Source: Coix lacryma-jobi var. lacryma-jobi
Taxonomy: Eukaryota > Streptophyta > Magnoliopsida > Poales > Poaceae
Assembly: GCA_009763385.1 (NCBI GenBank)
Contig: CM019828.1
Coordinates: 26,280,751 to 26,344,750 of the forward strand
DNA length: 64,000 nt
Direction: 5' to 3'
The notes below the pieces were generated by a model that saw nothing but the letters and a program-made list of their open reading frames with translations, was not told the origin of the DNA and ran no database searches. Position 1 is the first letter of the stretch; each line of letters starts with the position of its first letter. The position numbers and the translations under genes were made by a program. Shown piece after piece: positions 1 to 10,601 of this stretch.

Positions 1-409
1 GACCGGACGCTGAACACTTCGATCGGACGCTCCCTCTCATAGAGTCCGGTCACAAATAGTAAGGTCCCAGATCGGATTTTACACGACCGGACGCGTCCGG
101 TGCTCACTGACCGGACGCTGCCCAGAGTCCGGTCAAGAGCAGTTTGTGCTGTTTCATTCACGGTTGGGTCGTTCGTTGTCGGTTTTGATTTCCGGCTTTT
201 GCGTTGGGTTTCTAGAGTCGTGAAGTGTCTCGCTGTGCTTCCTGGAAGCATCCACCCTATCTTTAGGGTCGTGGACACTTACGAGCTCTAGGTTTTCCTC
301 TTGGGGTTGTTTTACGGGACAGCGGCGACAAGTTTCCGAAAGGAAAATTTGAAGCTCCCATTCACCCCCCCCCCTCTGGTCGCTTTCTGGTAGCACTTTC
401 GGTCCTTCA
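1..409 (+). repeat. Copia-1 5' LTR, 3' portion
   Basis: This stretch matches 24374-24784 almost base for base and ends in CCTTCA just before the primer binding site. It carries several copies of the palindrome CCGGACGCGTCCGG or its halves (near 85-115 and elsewhere). The start of the LTR lies outside the window. Confidence 0.93.
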
Positions 410-423
410 ATTGGTATCAGAGC
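410..423 (+). other. Primer binding site (initiator tRNA-Met type)
   Basis: TGGTATCAGAGC directly follows the LTR end after two spacer bases. This is the usual complement to the 3' end of plant initiator tRNA-Met in Copia elements and fixes the LTR boundary at 409. Confidence 0.9.
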
Positions 424-472
424 AGGTTAAGGATCCTCCACCTTAGCCGGTTCCAGATCCACAGAAGGCGAC

Positions 473-3091
473 ATGGATCGCGGCGTGGGCAAACCGCCGT
501 TTTTTGATGGGACGAACTACGTGTATTGGAAGATACGCATGTCGGCCTATCTGCAGAGTTTGGGTGCTTCCATCTAGGATATTTGCAACTCTGCCAATTA
601 CGTGGTCTTGGCTGCTCGTGCCACTCAGCATCAGATCGATGAGCACGATGCCAATAGCCGAGCCCGTAATGCTCTTTTCTCATGTCTGAGCATGAGTGAG
701 TTTGATCGCGTTTCTCACCTCGCTACGGCTCGGGAGATTTGGGCTACCCTCATGCGTTTCCATGAGGGAACCTCTCAAGTCAAAACCCGTCTCTACGAGT
801 CGTTCAAGTGAGAGTATGAGAACTTTCGTCATATGCCTGGCGAGAGCATAGAAAGTTTATTCGCTCGCTTTCAGGTGATTGTCAACAGGATGATGTCTAA
901 CAAGGAGTTGTTGCCTTTCGACGATCATGAGAGAGCTCTCAAGCTACTCCATACTCTTGATCGGTCGGTGTGGGATTCCAAGATTCAGGCGATCATCGAA
1001 TCGCCTAACTATGAGACCCTCACGTGCGATGAGCTCTTCAGTAAGCTCAAGTCCAGTGAGATCGATGCCATGGCGAGGGCTTCTTATGAAAATTCTTCTG
1101 GCCCATCAATGGCTTTGCTTTCTGGCTCTTCTGCTAACACCTCCGGAGGATTTGCACTGTCTTCACTCTTTTCTGTCACAGAGGAGGAGATGGAGTCTTT
1201 GGGGGATGATGAGCTAGCTTTGCTCGCCAACCGGTTCTCGCGGTTCCACAACAACCGCATGAACCGTCGCCGCGGAGGAGGACGCTCAGGATGCTTTGAG
1301 TGCGGCGACCCCAACCACTTCATCGCCAATTGCCCAAAGAAGAACAAGCAGATCTTCGGCAAGGCGGATCATGGGCACAAGTACGACTCCAGCAAGCGCA
1401 AGGAGAAGTACGTCCCCGCAAAACACAAGCGGAAGGGCGGCTTCTACAAGGAGTACATCAAGACGAAGTACTTGGAGAAGGCCCAGGCTGAGCAGCGTGC
1501 GTTCTTTGCCACGCTCAGCGACGTCGATGACTCGGATGACGACTCCGCTTCCTCAAGCGACGACGAGTCTGAGAAGAAGAGGATCGAGGACAAGCTCAAC
1601 GGCCTCTGCTATTTCGCCGACGACGAGGGCTTCTGCACCATGGCCCTTGGCAAAGAGGTGGACGGTGAGTTAGAGGAGACCCCTCGGAACGACGACGACG
1701 ACGACACCTCCCAGGTATCTCTGACCCCCGATGAGCTTTCTGCTGAGGTCGAGAAACTTACTGCCGCTCTCCTTAGTCAAGACAAGTTTCTTAGGTGTGC
1801 CGCTAGAGAGCGCAAGGAGTTTAGGCAGAAGTGGCAAGATACGGTGAAGGAACTTGAATCTGTCAAGTCCACCGTTGTTGTCACCGAGGAGGAGGAGTGT
1901 GAGATGTGCACCACGCACATGACTGACCTTCTCACTTTGAGAGGTAAGTATGTGGCGTTGGTAGGAGAGGTGGATGAGCTGAAGGCGAGATCTTTGTTGT
2001 TGGGTGCATGCAAGTTCTGTGCGGACTTGCAATCTGAGTTGGCAGAGAAGAATGCCAAGATTGTGTCTCTTGAAGAGGCCAACTCAGGTAGCACATGTGT
2101 GGCTAGGTGTGTTCTTTGTGAGGGTTTGGAGATGGAGATCGCTAATGTGAAGCATGACAAGATGCAAACCGAGGAGGAAAACACATACCTTCGGACCATC
2201 TTGTCATGGGTGTCTAGCGGTGAGCCACAGTTCGGGATGATGATCTCCCAATTCAAGCGAGCTGCTGGAGGTCCAGGTGTAGGTTTTGCTCCGGGTGTTG
2301 ATGTTTCATCTTTCGGCAAGATTGGAGAGTCGAGTGGTCTTAACCCATGTGAGAAGCCCAACTCCACCACTACTCCCAAGCTTATCAAGCTTCCACTCAA
2401 AGAGCCTCTCAAGCCTAACACCAAGGATGGGGTCTTTGTTGAACTTCCGAGAGCTCCACCAAAGAAACAATCTTGGGCTCCCAAACCAAACCACCTCAAG
2501 AACAAGATGGACACCATGCCACCCATCCAGGAGGAACTTATGCCACAGAAGGGCAAAGTGATCCAAACCCACTACCGTGAGTACCAACAACCCCCTTTGA
2601 GGGCGGTGAGGTACCATTGTGAACACTGTGGGCGAGATGGACACTTGAGTGAGTTTTGCTTTCGGCGCAAGAGAGAGGCGCGCCGTGCAAAGGAGATGAA
2701 CAACATAGACATGTACCATCCTTTCCATGATGTACATGTGTCGAATGTTCAGAGGCGTGCCACTAGGCCTAGAGGTCCAAAACCTCAAGTTCCTAGGCCT
2801 AGGCCGCGAGGAGGTCATGCCCGGCGGGAGCCTGCAACTATAGGCTATGGACCCCGTGGCGGTGGTTTTGTAGTTGAGCGTTTTCCCCCACCGCGTTTTG
2901 AGTATCGCGATGGACGCTCCTCCCTTAGCGGACCACGTTTTCCTCAGCGTGGTGATCGCTTTCCTCGTAGGCGTGCTAGGAATGGTTTTTCTACTAACCG
3001 TTCTTTTGAGCAGCCGGCCCAACATTGGTATTCTCCCTACTTCACTAACCCCAGTGTTGGACCGTATGCTCACCCTATGTCTTTCTATTGA
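473..3091 (+). pseudogene. gag: Copia-1 gag, two premature stops
   Basis: Nucleocapsid/capsid polyprotein of the particle that packages element RNA. Reading starts at the ATG at 473, about 50 bases after the primer site, and stays in one frame to 3091 (873 codons) except for TAG at 575-577 and TGA at 809-811. The capsid-like N-terminus follows the plant Copia gag pattern. A CCHC knuckle (CFECGDPNHFIANC) lies near residue 274 and a second (CEHCGRDGHLSEFC) near residue 716. Between them are acidic Asp/Ser stretches and a predicted coiled coil with spaced CxxC motifs (CEMC, CKFC, CVLC). The C-terminus is Arg/Gly/Pro-rich. Both stops are one transition away from expected sense codons (TGG and CGA). 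From 833 the frame is open for 752 codons, so only the N-terminus is interrupted. Confidence 0.9.
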
Positions 3092-3096
3092 TGTAG

Positions 3097-6000
3097 GTAA
3101 AACAATTGGAGAACGTTTGGTTGGTGGATTCCGGTTGCTCGAGGCACATGACCGGAAACGCCAAGTGGTTCTCCAGTCTTAGTCCACTCGCCGGAAAGGA
3201 GTTTATCACCTTCGGCGACAATAGCAAAGGAAAAGTGTTGTCTCATGGGTCGGTGCGAGTTAATGAGCACTTTGTGTTGCGCGATGTTGCTCTTGTTTCT
3301 AACTTGCATTTTAACCTTCTTTCTGTTTCGCAACTCTTTGATGATGATTATGAGATTCGTTTTAAACCGAATCTCAGTCATATTTTGGATCCTCAGGGCA
3401 ATCTTGTTTGTGTGATATCGCCCTTTGGAAAAGTCTTTCATGTGAATTTCTCGGAGTTGTTTGGAATTTCTCATTGTCTTTTGGCTGGACCTTCCTCCTC
3501 TGATCTTTGGAAGTGGCATAGAAGACTTGGTCACCTGAGCTTCGACTTGCTTGCAAGGCTTAGTTCACTTGGCCTAATCCGAGGATTGCCCAAGTTATCC
3601 ATGGAGAAGGATCTTGTTTGCCATTCTTGTAGACATGGGAAGATGGTTGTCGCTCCCCACCATCCAGTGACTCAGGTCATGACCAAGCACCCTGGAGAGC
3701 TTTTGCACATGGACCTTGTTGGTCCGGCTCGGGTGAGCTCGGTTGGGGGGAAGTGGTATGTGCTTGTTGTTGTTGATGACTTTTCGAGGTATTCGTGGGT
3801 CTTCTTTTTAGCTGAGAAGACCGAGACTTTCTCCTTTGCTCACAATCTGATTTTGCGTCTTCAGAACGAGTTCCCTTTGAACTTGATGCGAGCTATTAGG
3901 AGTGATAATGGTTCCGAATTCAAGAATTCGGATTTTGAGAAGTTTTATAACTCTTTGGGTTTAGAACATCAGTTTTCTTCCCCCTACACACCGCCTCAGA
4001 ATGGTGTTGTAGAAAGGAAGAATCGGACCCTTGTAGAGATGGCCAGGACGATGCTCGATGAGCATAGGACTCCTAGGCGATACTGGGCCGAAGCTTTGAG
4101 CACTGCATGCTATATTTCCAATCGCATCTTTCTCCGAGCTTTCTTGAAAAAGACTTCTTATGAGTTGCATTTTGGAAAACTCCCCAAGGTGAGTTATTTT
4201 CGAGTTTTTGGTTGCCATTATTTTATACTCAAAAAGGGCAACTCGGACAAGTTTGAGTCTCGTTCTTCTGATGGCGTGTTTTTGGGTTATGGCACTCATA
4301 CTCGTGCATATCGTGTACTTAACCTCGACACTAACCGAGTCATGGAGACATCCGTTGTCACCTTCGACGAGACCATGGTTTGTCCTTCTTCTCGTTTTGA
4401 GCGTGCAGGTGATCATGAGGTTGGTGAGCCTCTTTTTGATGATGAGGATGAGGGTGCTGAAGATATGGATGATCCAACACCCCCTCCACCTGCTGTACTG
4501 CATGGAGCGGCTTCTACTACGACTCACGGCCCCGACACTTCTTCATCTTGGGGGCCGTGGGATCCGCCACCTCGAGCGGTACCTTTTGTACCCGGGGAGG
4601 CTCCAGCTGCTGTTGAGGGGGAGATCACTTCTGCTCGGGAGGCGCCACGACATATCCAGCGCCAACACCCACCTCAACAAATGATCAGCAGCATCGGCGA
4701 ACGAGTCACTCGGTCAAGGTCACAACAAATCTCTCACTTTGCTCATTCTGCATTTGTTGCTGATTTTGAACCCCGAGATGTTGGACACGCTTTATCTGAT
4801 CTGGATTGGGTCAATTCCATGCATGAGGAGTTGGAAAATTTTGAAAGAAATCGGGTTTGGGTTCTAGTTTCTCCTCCCTCTGAGTGTCACCCAATTGGGA
4901 CAAAATGGGTTTTCAAAAACAAACATGGAGAGGATGGCCATGTTGTGAGAAACAAGGCCAGACTTGTAGCCCAGGGGTATAGTCAGAAGGAGGGGATAGA
5001 CTATGAGGAGACTTTTGCTCCTGTAGCTCGTTTGGAGGCAATTAGGATACTCTTGGCTTTTGCTGCATTCAAAGGGTTTAAACTTTTTCAAATGGATGTC
5101 AAGAGTGCCTTCTTAAACAGCTACATAAAAGAGGAAGTGTATGTGAGACAACCCCCCGGTTTCGAAAATCCCAAGTTTCCACACCATGTTTTGAAACTTC
5201 ACAAATCCTTATATGGTTTGAAACAAGCCCCTAGAGCCTGGTATGATAGGTTGAAAACCTTTTTGCTTGCTAAGGGTTTTAAAATGGGATGTGTGGATAA
5301 AATGTTTTTTCTCCTCAAGCAAGGCAATGATACTCTCTTGGTCCAGATTTACGTGGATGATATCATTTTTGGTGGTTCTTCTCACGCTTTGGTTGCCAAG
5401 TTTGCAGACACTATGAGCAGGGAGTTTGAGATGAGCATGATGGGCGAGTTGACGTTTTTCCTCGGGTTGCAAATCAATCAATCCCGAGAGGGGACGTTCG
5501 TGCACCAGGGCAACTACACCAAGGACATCCTGAAGAAGTTCGACATGGATGAGGCCAAGCCTCTTCCAACACCCATGCCGACCACGGTGGCCCTAGATGC
5601 GGATGTGGATGGAGAAGCAGTGGACCAGAAGGAGTACCGGAGTATGATTGGGTCGCTGCTATACCTGACGGCGACACGCCCGGACATCCAGTTCGCGGTG
5701 TGTTTGTGCGCGCGATTTCAGTCGCCGCCGCGCACTTCTCACCGTCAGGCGGTCAAGCGCATTATGAGGTACTTATGCTTCACCCCTGAGTTTGGGATTT
5801 GGTATTCTGCTTCCTCCACCCTCTCTCTTTGCGGTTATTCTGATGCCGATTTTGCTGGTTGTCGTATTGATCGCAAGTCCACTTCTGGGACTTTTCAGTT
5901 TATTGGTTCTTCTCTTGTATCGTCGTCTTCTCGCAAGCAGTCTAGTGTCGCCCAGTCTACCACGGAGGCTGAGTATGTTGCTGCGGCTAGCTGTTGTTCC

Positions 6001-6294
6001 CAGTTACTCTGGATGATGGCCACTTTGCGTGATTTTGGTCTGAGCTTTTCTCGTGTTCCTTTGCTTTGGGATAGTACGAGTTCGATTAGCGTTGCTAAGA
6101 ACCCCGTGCTGCACTCCAAGACCAAACACATTGATGTGCGCTTTCATTTTCTGCGAGATCACTATGAGAAGGGTGATATCGACCTTCGCCATATCGATAC
6201 TGATCATCAGTTGGCTGATATTTTCACCAAGCCTTGGGACCAATCAACTTTTGCTAGGTTGAGAGGTGAACTTGGTGTGTGTTTCCCCTTTTAG
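3097..6294 (+). CDS. pol: Copia-1 pol polyprotein (protease, integrase, RT, RNase H), intact
   Basis: An uninterrupted frame of more than 1,060 codons. Counting from 3106: protease motif DSG near residue 9; integrase HHCC finger near 136-174; integrase catalytic D near 203, D267 (SDNGSEF) and E302 (VVERKNRT), the D,D35E spacing; reverse transcriptase from about 600 with YVDD at 749-752; RNase H with YSDADFAG near 911, TTEAEYVA near 953 and a C-terminal KTKHIDVRFHFLRD block. Integrase before RT defines Copia. The frame differs from gag and has no ATG at its start: the nearest upstream stop is TAG at 3094, three bases after the gag stop, and the first residues are VKQLENVWLVDSGC. How pol is translated is therefore unclear. 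No disabling change was seen in the catalytic residues. Confidence 0.95.
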   Translation, partial: VKQLENVWLVDSGCSRHMTGNAKWFSSLSPLAGKEFITFGDNSKGKVLSHGSVRVNEHFVLRDVALVSNLHFNLLSVSQLFDDDYEIRFKPNLSHILDPQGNLVCVISPFGKVFHVNFSELFGISHCLLAGPSSSDLWKWHRRLGHLSFDLLARLSSLGLIRGLPKLSMEKDLVCHSCRHGKMVVAPHHPVTQVMTKHPGELLHMDLVGPARVSSVGGKWYVLVVVDDFSRYSWVFFLAEKTETFSFAHNLILRLQNEFPLNLMRAIRSDNGSEFKNSDFEKFYNSLGLEHQFSSPYTPPQNGVVERKNRTLVEMARTMLDEHRTPRRYWAEALSTACYISNRIFLRAFLKKTSYELHFGKLPKVSYFRVFGCHYFILKKGNSDKFESRSSDGVFLGYGTHTRAYRVLNLDTNRVMETSVVTFDETMVCPSSRFERAGDHEVGEPLFDDEDEGAEDMDDPTPPPPAVLHGAASTTTHGPDTSSSWGPWDPPPRAVPFVPGEAPAAVEGEITSAREAPRHIQRQHPPQQMISSIGERVTRSRSQQISHFAHSAFVADFEPRDVGHALSDLDWVNSMHEELENFERNRVWVLVSPPSECHPIGTKWVFKNKHGEDGHVVRNKARLVAQGYSQKEGIDYEETFAPVARLEAIRILLAFAAFKGFKLFQMDVKSAFLNSYIKEEVYVRQPPGFENPKFPHHVLKLHKSLYGLKQAPRAWYDRLKTFLLAKGFKMGCVDKMFFLLKQGNDTLLVQIYVDDIIFGGSSHALVAKFADTMSREFEMSMMGELTFFLGLQINQSREGTFVHQGNYTKDILKKFDMDEAKPLPTPMPTTVALDADVDGEAVDQKEYRSMIGSLLYLTATRPDIQFAVCLCARFQSPPRTSHRQAVKRIMRYLCFTPEFGIWYSASSTLSLCGYSDADFAGCRIDRKSTSGTFQFIGSSLVSSSSRKQSSVAQSTTEAEYVAAASCCSQLLWMMATLRDFGLSFSRVPLLWDSTSSISVAKNPVLHSKTKHIDVRFHFLRDHYEKGDIDLRHIDTDHQLADIFTKPWDQSTFARLRGELGVCFPF

Positions 6295-7886
6295 ATGGGG
6301 GAAACATTTTGACTCTTGTATCATAAACTGACTTTCTGTTTTTCAATTGGTTTCTTCTTGCATCTTTTCTGCACTTCATTTTGCATATTTACTTTCAGAG
6401 CTTTGTGTATATAATCTGAAGAATGTAACTATGCTCTATATAGTATATGCTCCTAGGCTTTATGATGATGTTGTAGCTTATGCTCTTTCTGATCACTGAT
6501 ACATGTTGTGAGCAAAGCTATTTTTTTATGAATGGTGAATCTGATTAATGAACATAAAACTTGAAAATGTTCACCATTGAGATATGCAACTAGCATGTGT
6601 AGGATGTGCAGATTTCACTTGTGCTTTTCATATATGCTAGGTTGCTATGTCTCTAGTTCTGAGTCATTCACTTGCTTGGTATGTTCATATTCTGCGTTAA
6701 ATTCTGAACCAAGTCAAGTATTTTGGAAAGATCGAGATGGGATTGCTTGTCAACACATCATAGTTTCGAGACTGTTTCTCATTGCACTTTGAGTTAAACT
6801 TGAGCTGTGTAGTGTATGACCAAAACTGTTGCTTTAAGCTTCTGATTGCTTCTGCATAGGCTTCGCACAGTTAAAAAGTTAGGCAATGACAAGTTTTCAA
6901 CCTCTCGCAATCACATGCTGAAATTTTAACTTGTGTAAATTAACCGCTGCAAACTCCGATAAAATTTTGCAAACACAAGTCTATGTTTCATTCTATAGCA
7001 TGATGATTGAACTGTGCTAGGGATAGTTCACCTTGTATACATGTTTAGCACTTGTCAGATATCCTGTCTATACATGCTTTGTGCTATTCTGATGGTGAAC
7101 CCTTTTTGGCTGAAAACTGCTCTTTTTCTCTCATATTCATATTTTGTATCTGGCGATCAGTTTGAGGCTTTGCTAGCTTCTTATGGATGTTGTTGGGTCA
7201 TCGGATCAGCACTGTGTAGAGCATCCTTGCACTCTCTTGATTATATTTCGGAAGCTACTAACTTGCATTTTTACTCATATGCATTTCTGGAGGGAGATAT
7301 TCTGTCAAAGGGGAGACTTTTGCGTGCGTGTGCACAGTTGCTTGATGGTGCATTTTCAACTAAGGGGGAGAAAATATTGTCAAATCATGAGTTCCCTGGG
7401 TTGCCCTGGTTTGTGTGCACTAGTTGAGGGGGAGTTTGCTAGTTGTGTTGAGCCTTTGCCTCCTTCTTGAGGGACTAGCAAACATTTTCAGCTCATTTTC
7501 AGCTCTTCAATTGGTATCTAACTCTTTTGGTTGTGAGATTGGTAACAGTTGGTTTTGAGCTGCTTCGCTAGCGGTGTTGAGCCCGTTCTGCCTCTTTTTG
7601 AGGGCTAGCTCTGTTTTGCTTGATTTTCAGTTGATTTTCCAATTGGTATCGAGCTTTCTCGCTAGCGGTGTTGAGCCTGTTCTACCTCTTCTTGAGGGCT
7701 AGCTTTGCTTTGCTTGGTTGCGTCGAGCCGTTGCCCATGTCTTTGGGAACCAAGTTGTCTTGCTCTTTCCACTTGACCTTCTTTGGCTTTGTTATGCTTT
7801 TGGGTCATTTTGTCGAGTTTCCTCTCCCTCTTCCTTCCTTCCTCTATTCCTTTATGATTTGTGTTGGTAGTTGACAATGAAGTCAT
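6295..7886 (+). other. Copia-1 noncoding 3' internal region
   Basis: About 1.6 kb between the pol stop and the polypurine tract without a supported gene. The first kilobase is AT-rich and resembles Copia-4 43618-45990 in reverse. From about 7420 diverged repeats occur with the themes TTGAGGG, GCTAGC, GTTGAGCC and CAATTGGTATC. The last motif resembles the primer site and occurs at 7508 and 7640. Short open frames here are not conserved in the related copy and were left out. Confidence 0.75.
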
Positions 7887-7898
7887 CAAGGGGGAGAT
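7887..7898 (+). other. Copia-1 polypurine tract
   Basis: The purine run CAAGGGGGAGAT lies directly before the TG that opens the 3' LTR (7899). It is the expected primer for plus-strand DNA synthesis. Confidence 0.85.
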
Positions 7899-8230
7899 TG
7901 CGGATACATGAGTGTATGCCGAGTCTCTGAGTGATGAGTGATTGTCAACTGGGATGATGTGCATGTTCTTTGGCTTGTGTTGTGCAGGTGTCAAGCACGG
8001 ATACAGTGATCAGAGGCAAGGTGAAGGTCAAGTAGTGACGTGCCGTGCCGATGGACCGAGAGTGGCGAAGGGCGGACGTGAGGCTTGGACTGAGGGACCA
8101 GTGGCCCGAGGATCAGCTGTGGTGGCTGACAGCCTGGGACAGCGACGAGCGAAGACTTGGGTCGAGGACCTGGGGACACGTGTCGGTGGACGGGGTGCAC
8201 GGGCGGTGCATCCCCTCTATGGCTCGGTTT

Positions 8231-8493
8231 GGTGGTTGAGCCACAGAAAAACCACCGAGTGGACGGTTTCCAGGTTTGGGCCTCAAAACCTGGGCGCTGA
8301 TGGTTTCTGAGTTTGGGCCACAAAACTCGGGCTGAGGACGGTTTCCAGGTTTGGGCCTCAAAACCTGGGTGCTGCGGGTTTCTGAGTTTGGGCCACAAAA
8401 CTCAGGCGATGGACGGCTGGTTTCCCGGTTTGGGCCTCAAAACCGGGGGTTGGTCGTGAAGGCTGGTTTCCCGGTTTGGGCCTCAAAACCGGG
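8231..8493. repeat. Array of seven short hairpins with covarying stems
   Basis: Seven imperfect palindromes sit at 8231-8256, 8270-8293, 8309-8328, 8345-8368, 8382-8405, 8424-8447 and 8470-8493. Six share a core TTT-GGGCC(T/A)C-AAAA. The outer stem changes in matched fashion: CCAGG with CCTGG, CTGAG with CTCAG, CCCGG with CCGGG. The first is a variant with stem GGTGGTT/AACCACC. Spacing is about 37-55 bases. See the findings. Confidence 0.88.
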
Positions 8494-9319
8494 GGCGAAG
8501 TCTAGGAAAAGGACAAGCGGAGCGGTGGCGGCACGTGGCGGCAATCGGTGAGGTTGCGTCGAGGCAACGCTACCAGTTGTGCGGGCGTGGCCGTCGGATC
8601 ACCAGCATCTTTGAGTTGGTCCAGAATAACCCTAGGGTTTAGCTGGTTCGCTCTGTAATTGGAGAGGGGTAGAGTAGAAATTAGAATTAGGATAAGTAGA
8701 GGGAGACACTCTCTTCCCCATCTATCTCAGTCATTTGCTATTTTGCCTTCTAGATTTTCCTGCTCTCCCATCCCCTGCTGTAGCGAACTGAGATCCGCAG
8801 AGAACAGAACAATACCCTTGTGCCCATGAGATTTTGAGGAAGTGAGACCGTAATCTCACTATTGTAGCGTGTGGTAGCCACACGGTTGCAATTTCGTGGT
8901 TGTGATTCGCGTTTTATTCTTGTTCTTCGCGGGTTGCATTTCTCCACGTTTTTTTCCCGTCGTTCGATCTCTATGTTCGGTGCGTCTTTTGGAAATCCGT
9001 TTGAACTAAGATGTTCTAGATCATGAGGCATTTCTTTCCACCGAAGGAATTCACCTTTCACCTCACGAGCTAGTAGATCGATCGATTTTCGTTTCGGGTC
9101 AAGTTTTTCTCCATTCCCCCGAAATTCTTTGATTCACCGATTTGGAGATAGGTTCGAGCCATGATCTCTTAGAGATAGCTCACTATCCTCCTTGTGACTC
9201 TTCTCACCAAGTTTGATCCCGAGAGGATTTGTTTTGGGTGAGATCGAGTTGAATCGGTGAACGAACAGTGCAGTGTTGGGGTGACCGGACTCTTGGCTCG
9301 GTTTGACCGGACGCGTCCG

Positions 9320-9324
9320 GTGGT
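9320..9324. other. Target-site duplication of Gypsy-1, left copy
   Basis: GTGGT directly before the LTR start TGTCGG is repeated at 24272-24276 directly after the LTR end CCGACA. Confidence 0.95.
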
Positions 9325-10543
9325 TGTCGGGGGTCCACAAAAGGGGTACCCCCAATCAACGCAAAACAAATAGGTTAAACCTAGAACACCAATTAATAAC
9401 AAACCTAGCAAGTCTAACCTTCTAAAAAGTCAACCCCTCGAGGCCTACAACGTCGGCCTATCGCTGGGGAGCCTGGGTCCACCGAAGCCTTACCGACTGC
9501 CTCCGGGTAGCCTACCCCTCGAGCCCTGGCACATACGCCTCGAGCCCACTACAGCCGTACACTGTTTCTCGAGACCCCAAGCGGGGATCTCGAGCCTCTC
9601 TAGCACGGCAACCTATCTCTCGAGACGCATCACGCCCTCCTCGAGCGGCGCCAGACGTCGGATACCAGCCCCATACTGCGCATTTAATGCGTTCACCTAC
9701 TCCGGTCACGTCCTCTGGCACACGACGTGAGCCACAGTAAACCGGAGCCCAGGTCAAAGCTTGTTTTCACCACAAGCATGGGCAAAAAGGCACAAGTACA
9801 GCACTGCTCGGCCATACCCTGCACTATTGAGCACTCGAACCACGTCTCGAGGCCTGGAAACCCACTGTACGACCGAGTTTACCGGGACTTGCCCATACCT
9901 ACGGGGACTCGAGCCCCCCGTAGATGCCACCTCGAGGCCGGCCCGGCGCCCCTCGAGCCCTAACGGCTTTCATGTCATTGGAGGACAGGTACCCCAAGAC
10001 CCGGAGGGACTCTGCCACGACTTGTACGTACCGGAATGGGCGCTGTACGGCCTCCACGTCACCACGCCTCCACATCCATGCCTGGGATGGAGGCCACGCT
10101 TCAAGGATGCCTCAACAGCAACCTCCACGTCAACTCCAGTGACCTCGACAAGACAGCATTCCTACCCTCCGCCGTATTGGGCGTTGTACATCCCCGACTC
10201 CTGTGTAACCCTATGTAACCCCGTGTAACCCTGGCCTCCTCTTGTTCTATAAAAGGGGACACCAGGGCCCTTCACGCACACGTAGAGACACACTTCGCAA
10301 GTCTATATAACGCCACACACACACACGAGTCCGGACCCTGGTCCACGCTCGTTGAGCTTGTATTGCCCCTGTACAAGCACTTAGGTGCAAGTAATACAAG
10401 AACCTCCTTCCCCTGCTGGACGTAGGGCCTTATTTGCCCGAACCAGGATAAATCCTTGTGTCATCTTGCATCACCATCCAGGAAGAGAGCACGCGATCAT
10501 AATTACTAGTTGGTGTCATACCCCCGGGGTAGAAACACCGACA
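9325..10543 (+). repeat. Gypsy-1 5' LTR
   Basis: Runs from TGTCGGGGGTCC to AACACCGACA, 1,219 bases, matching 23053-24271 without length change. CTCGAG occurs many times. Confidence 0.96.
10248..10254 (+). promoter_or_regulatory. TATA box of the Gypsy-1 5' LTR
   Basis: TATAAAA in the context GTTCTATAAAAGGGG, preceded at 10203-10233 by three TGTAACCC motifs spaced exactly 10 bases. The same arrangement is kept in the 3' LTR. It is the likely RNA polymerase II promoter that starts the genomic RNA. Confidence 0.8.
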
Positions 10544-10544
10544 G

Positions 10545-10562
10545 TTGGCGCGCCAGGTAGGG
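10545..10562 (+). other. Gypsy-1 primer binding site
   Basis: TTGGCGCGCCAGGTAGGG follows the 5' LTR within one or two bases, a primer-site form common in grass Tat-type elements. The matching tRNA was not identified. Confidence 0.75.
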
Positions 10563-10601
10563 GCCTTCGCGTGTCCGAGTCGATTTCTCGTTGTTTCCAG
10601 G

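Larger units (their letters stand above)
7899..9324 (+). repeat. Copia-1 3' LTR, first part
   Basis: Begins TGCGGATACATG after the polypurine tract and is cut at 9324 by Gypsy-1. The second part continues at 24277. The segment 8000-8220 is homologous, in reverse, to the Copia-4 LTRs (near 43200-43430 and 52100-52330), which shows family relationship. It holds the hairpin array at 8231-8493. A downstream stretch at 9120-9300 matches Copia-3 at 26955-27100. Confidence 0.9.

Noticed and set aside
1777..2556. Minus-strand open frame of 259 codons
   Set aside because: It lies wholly opposite the Copia-1 gag coding frame, shows no domain, and the gag frame explains the codon structure.
7014..7470. 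Frames of 95-137 codons after Copia-1 pol, possible env-like gene
   Set aside because: No signal peptide with transmembrane pattern is convincing, and the homologous part of Copia-4 does not keep the frames.
8231..8493. CRISPR-like array of evenly spaced palindromic repeats
   Set aside because: It lies in a plant LTR, spacers are not unique inserts of even length, and no Cas-like gene is near.
10200..10235. Telomere-type repeats
   Set aside because: The TGTAACCC words differ from the plant telomere unit TTTAGGG/CCCTAAA and occur only three times in an LTR promoter.
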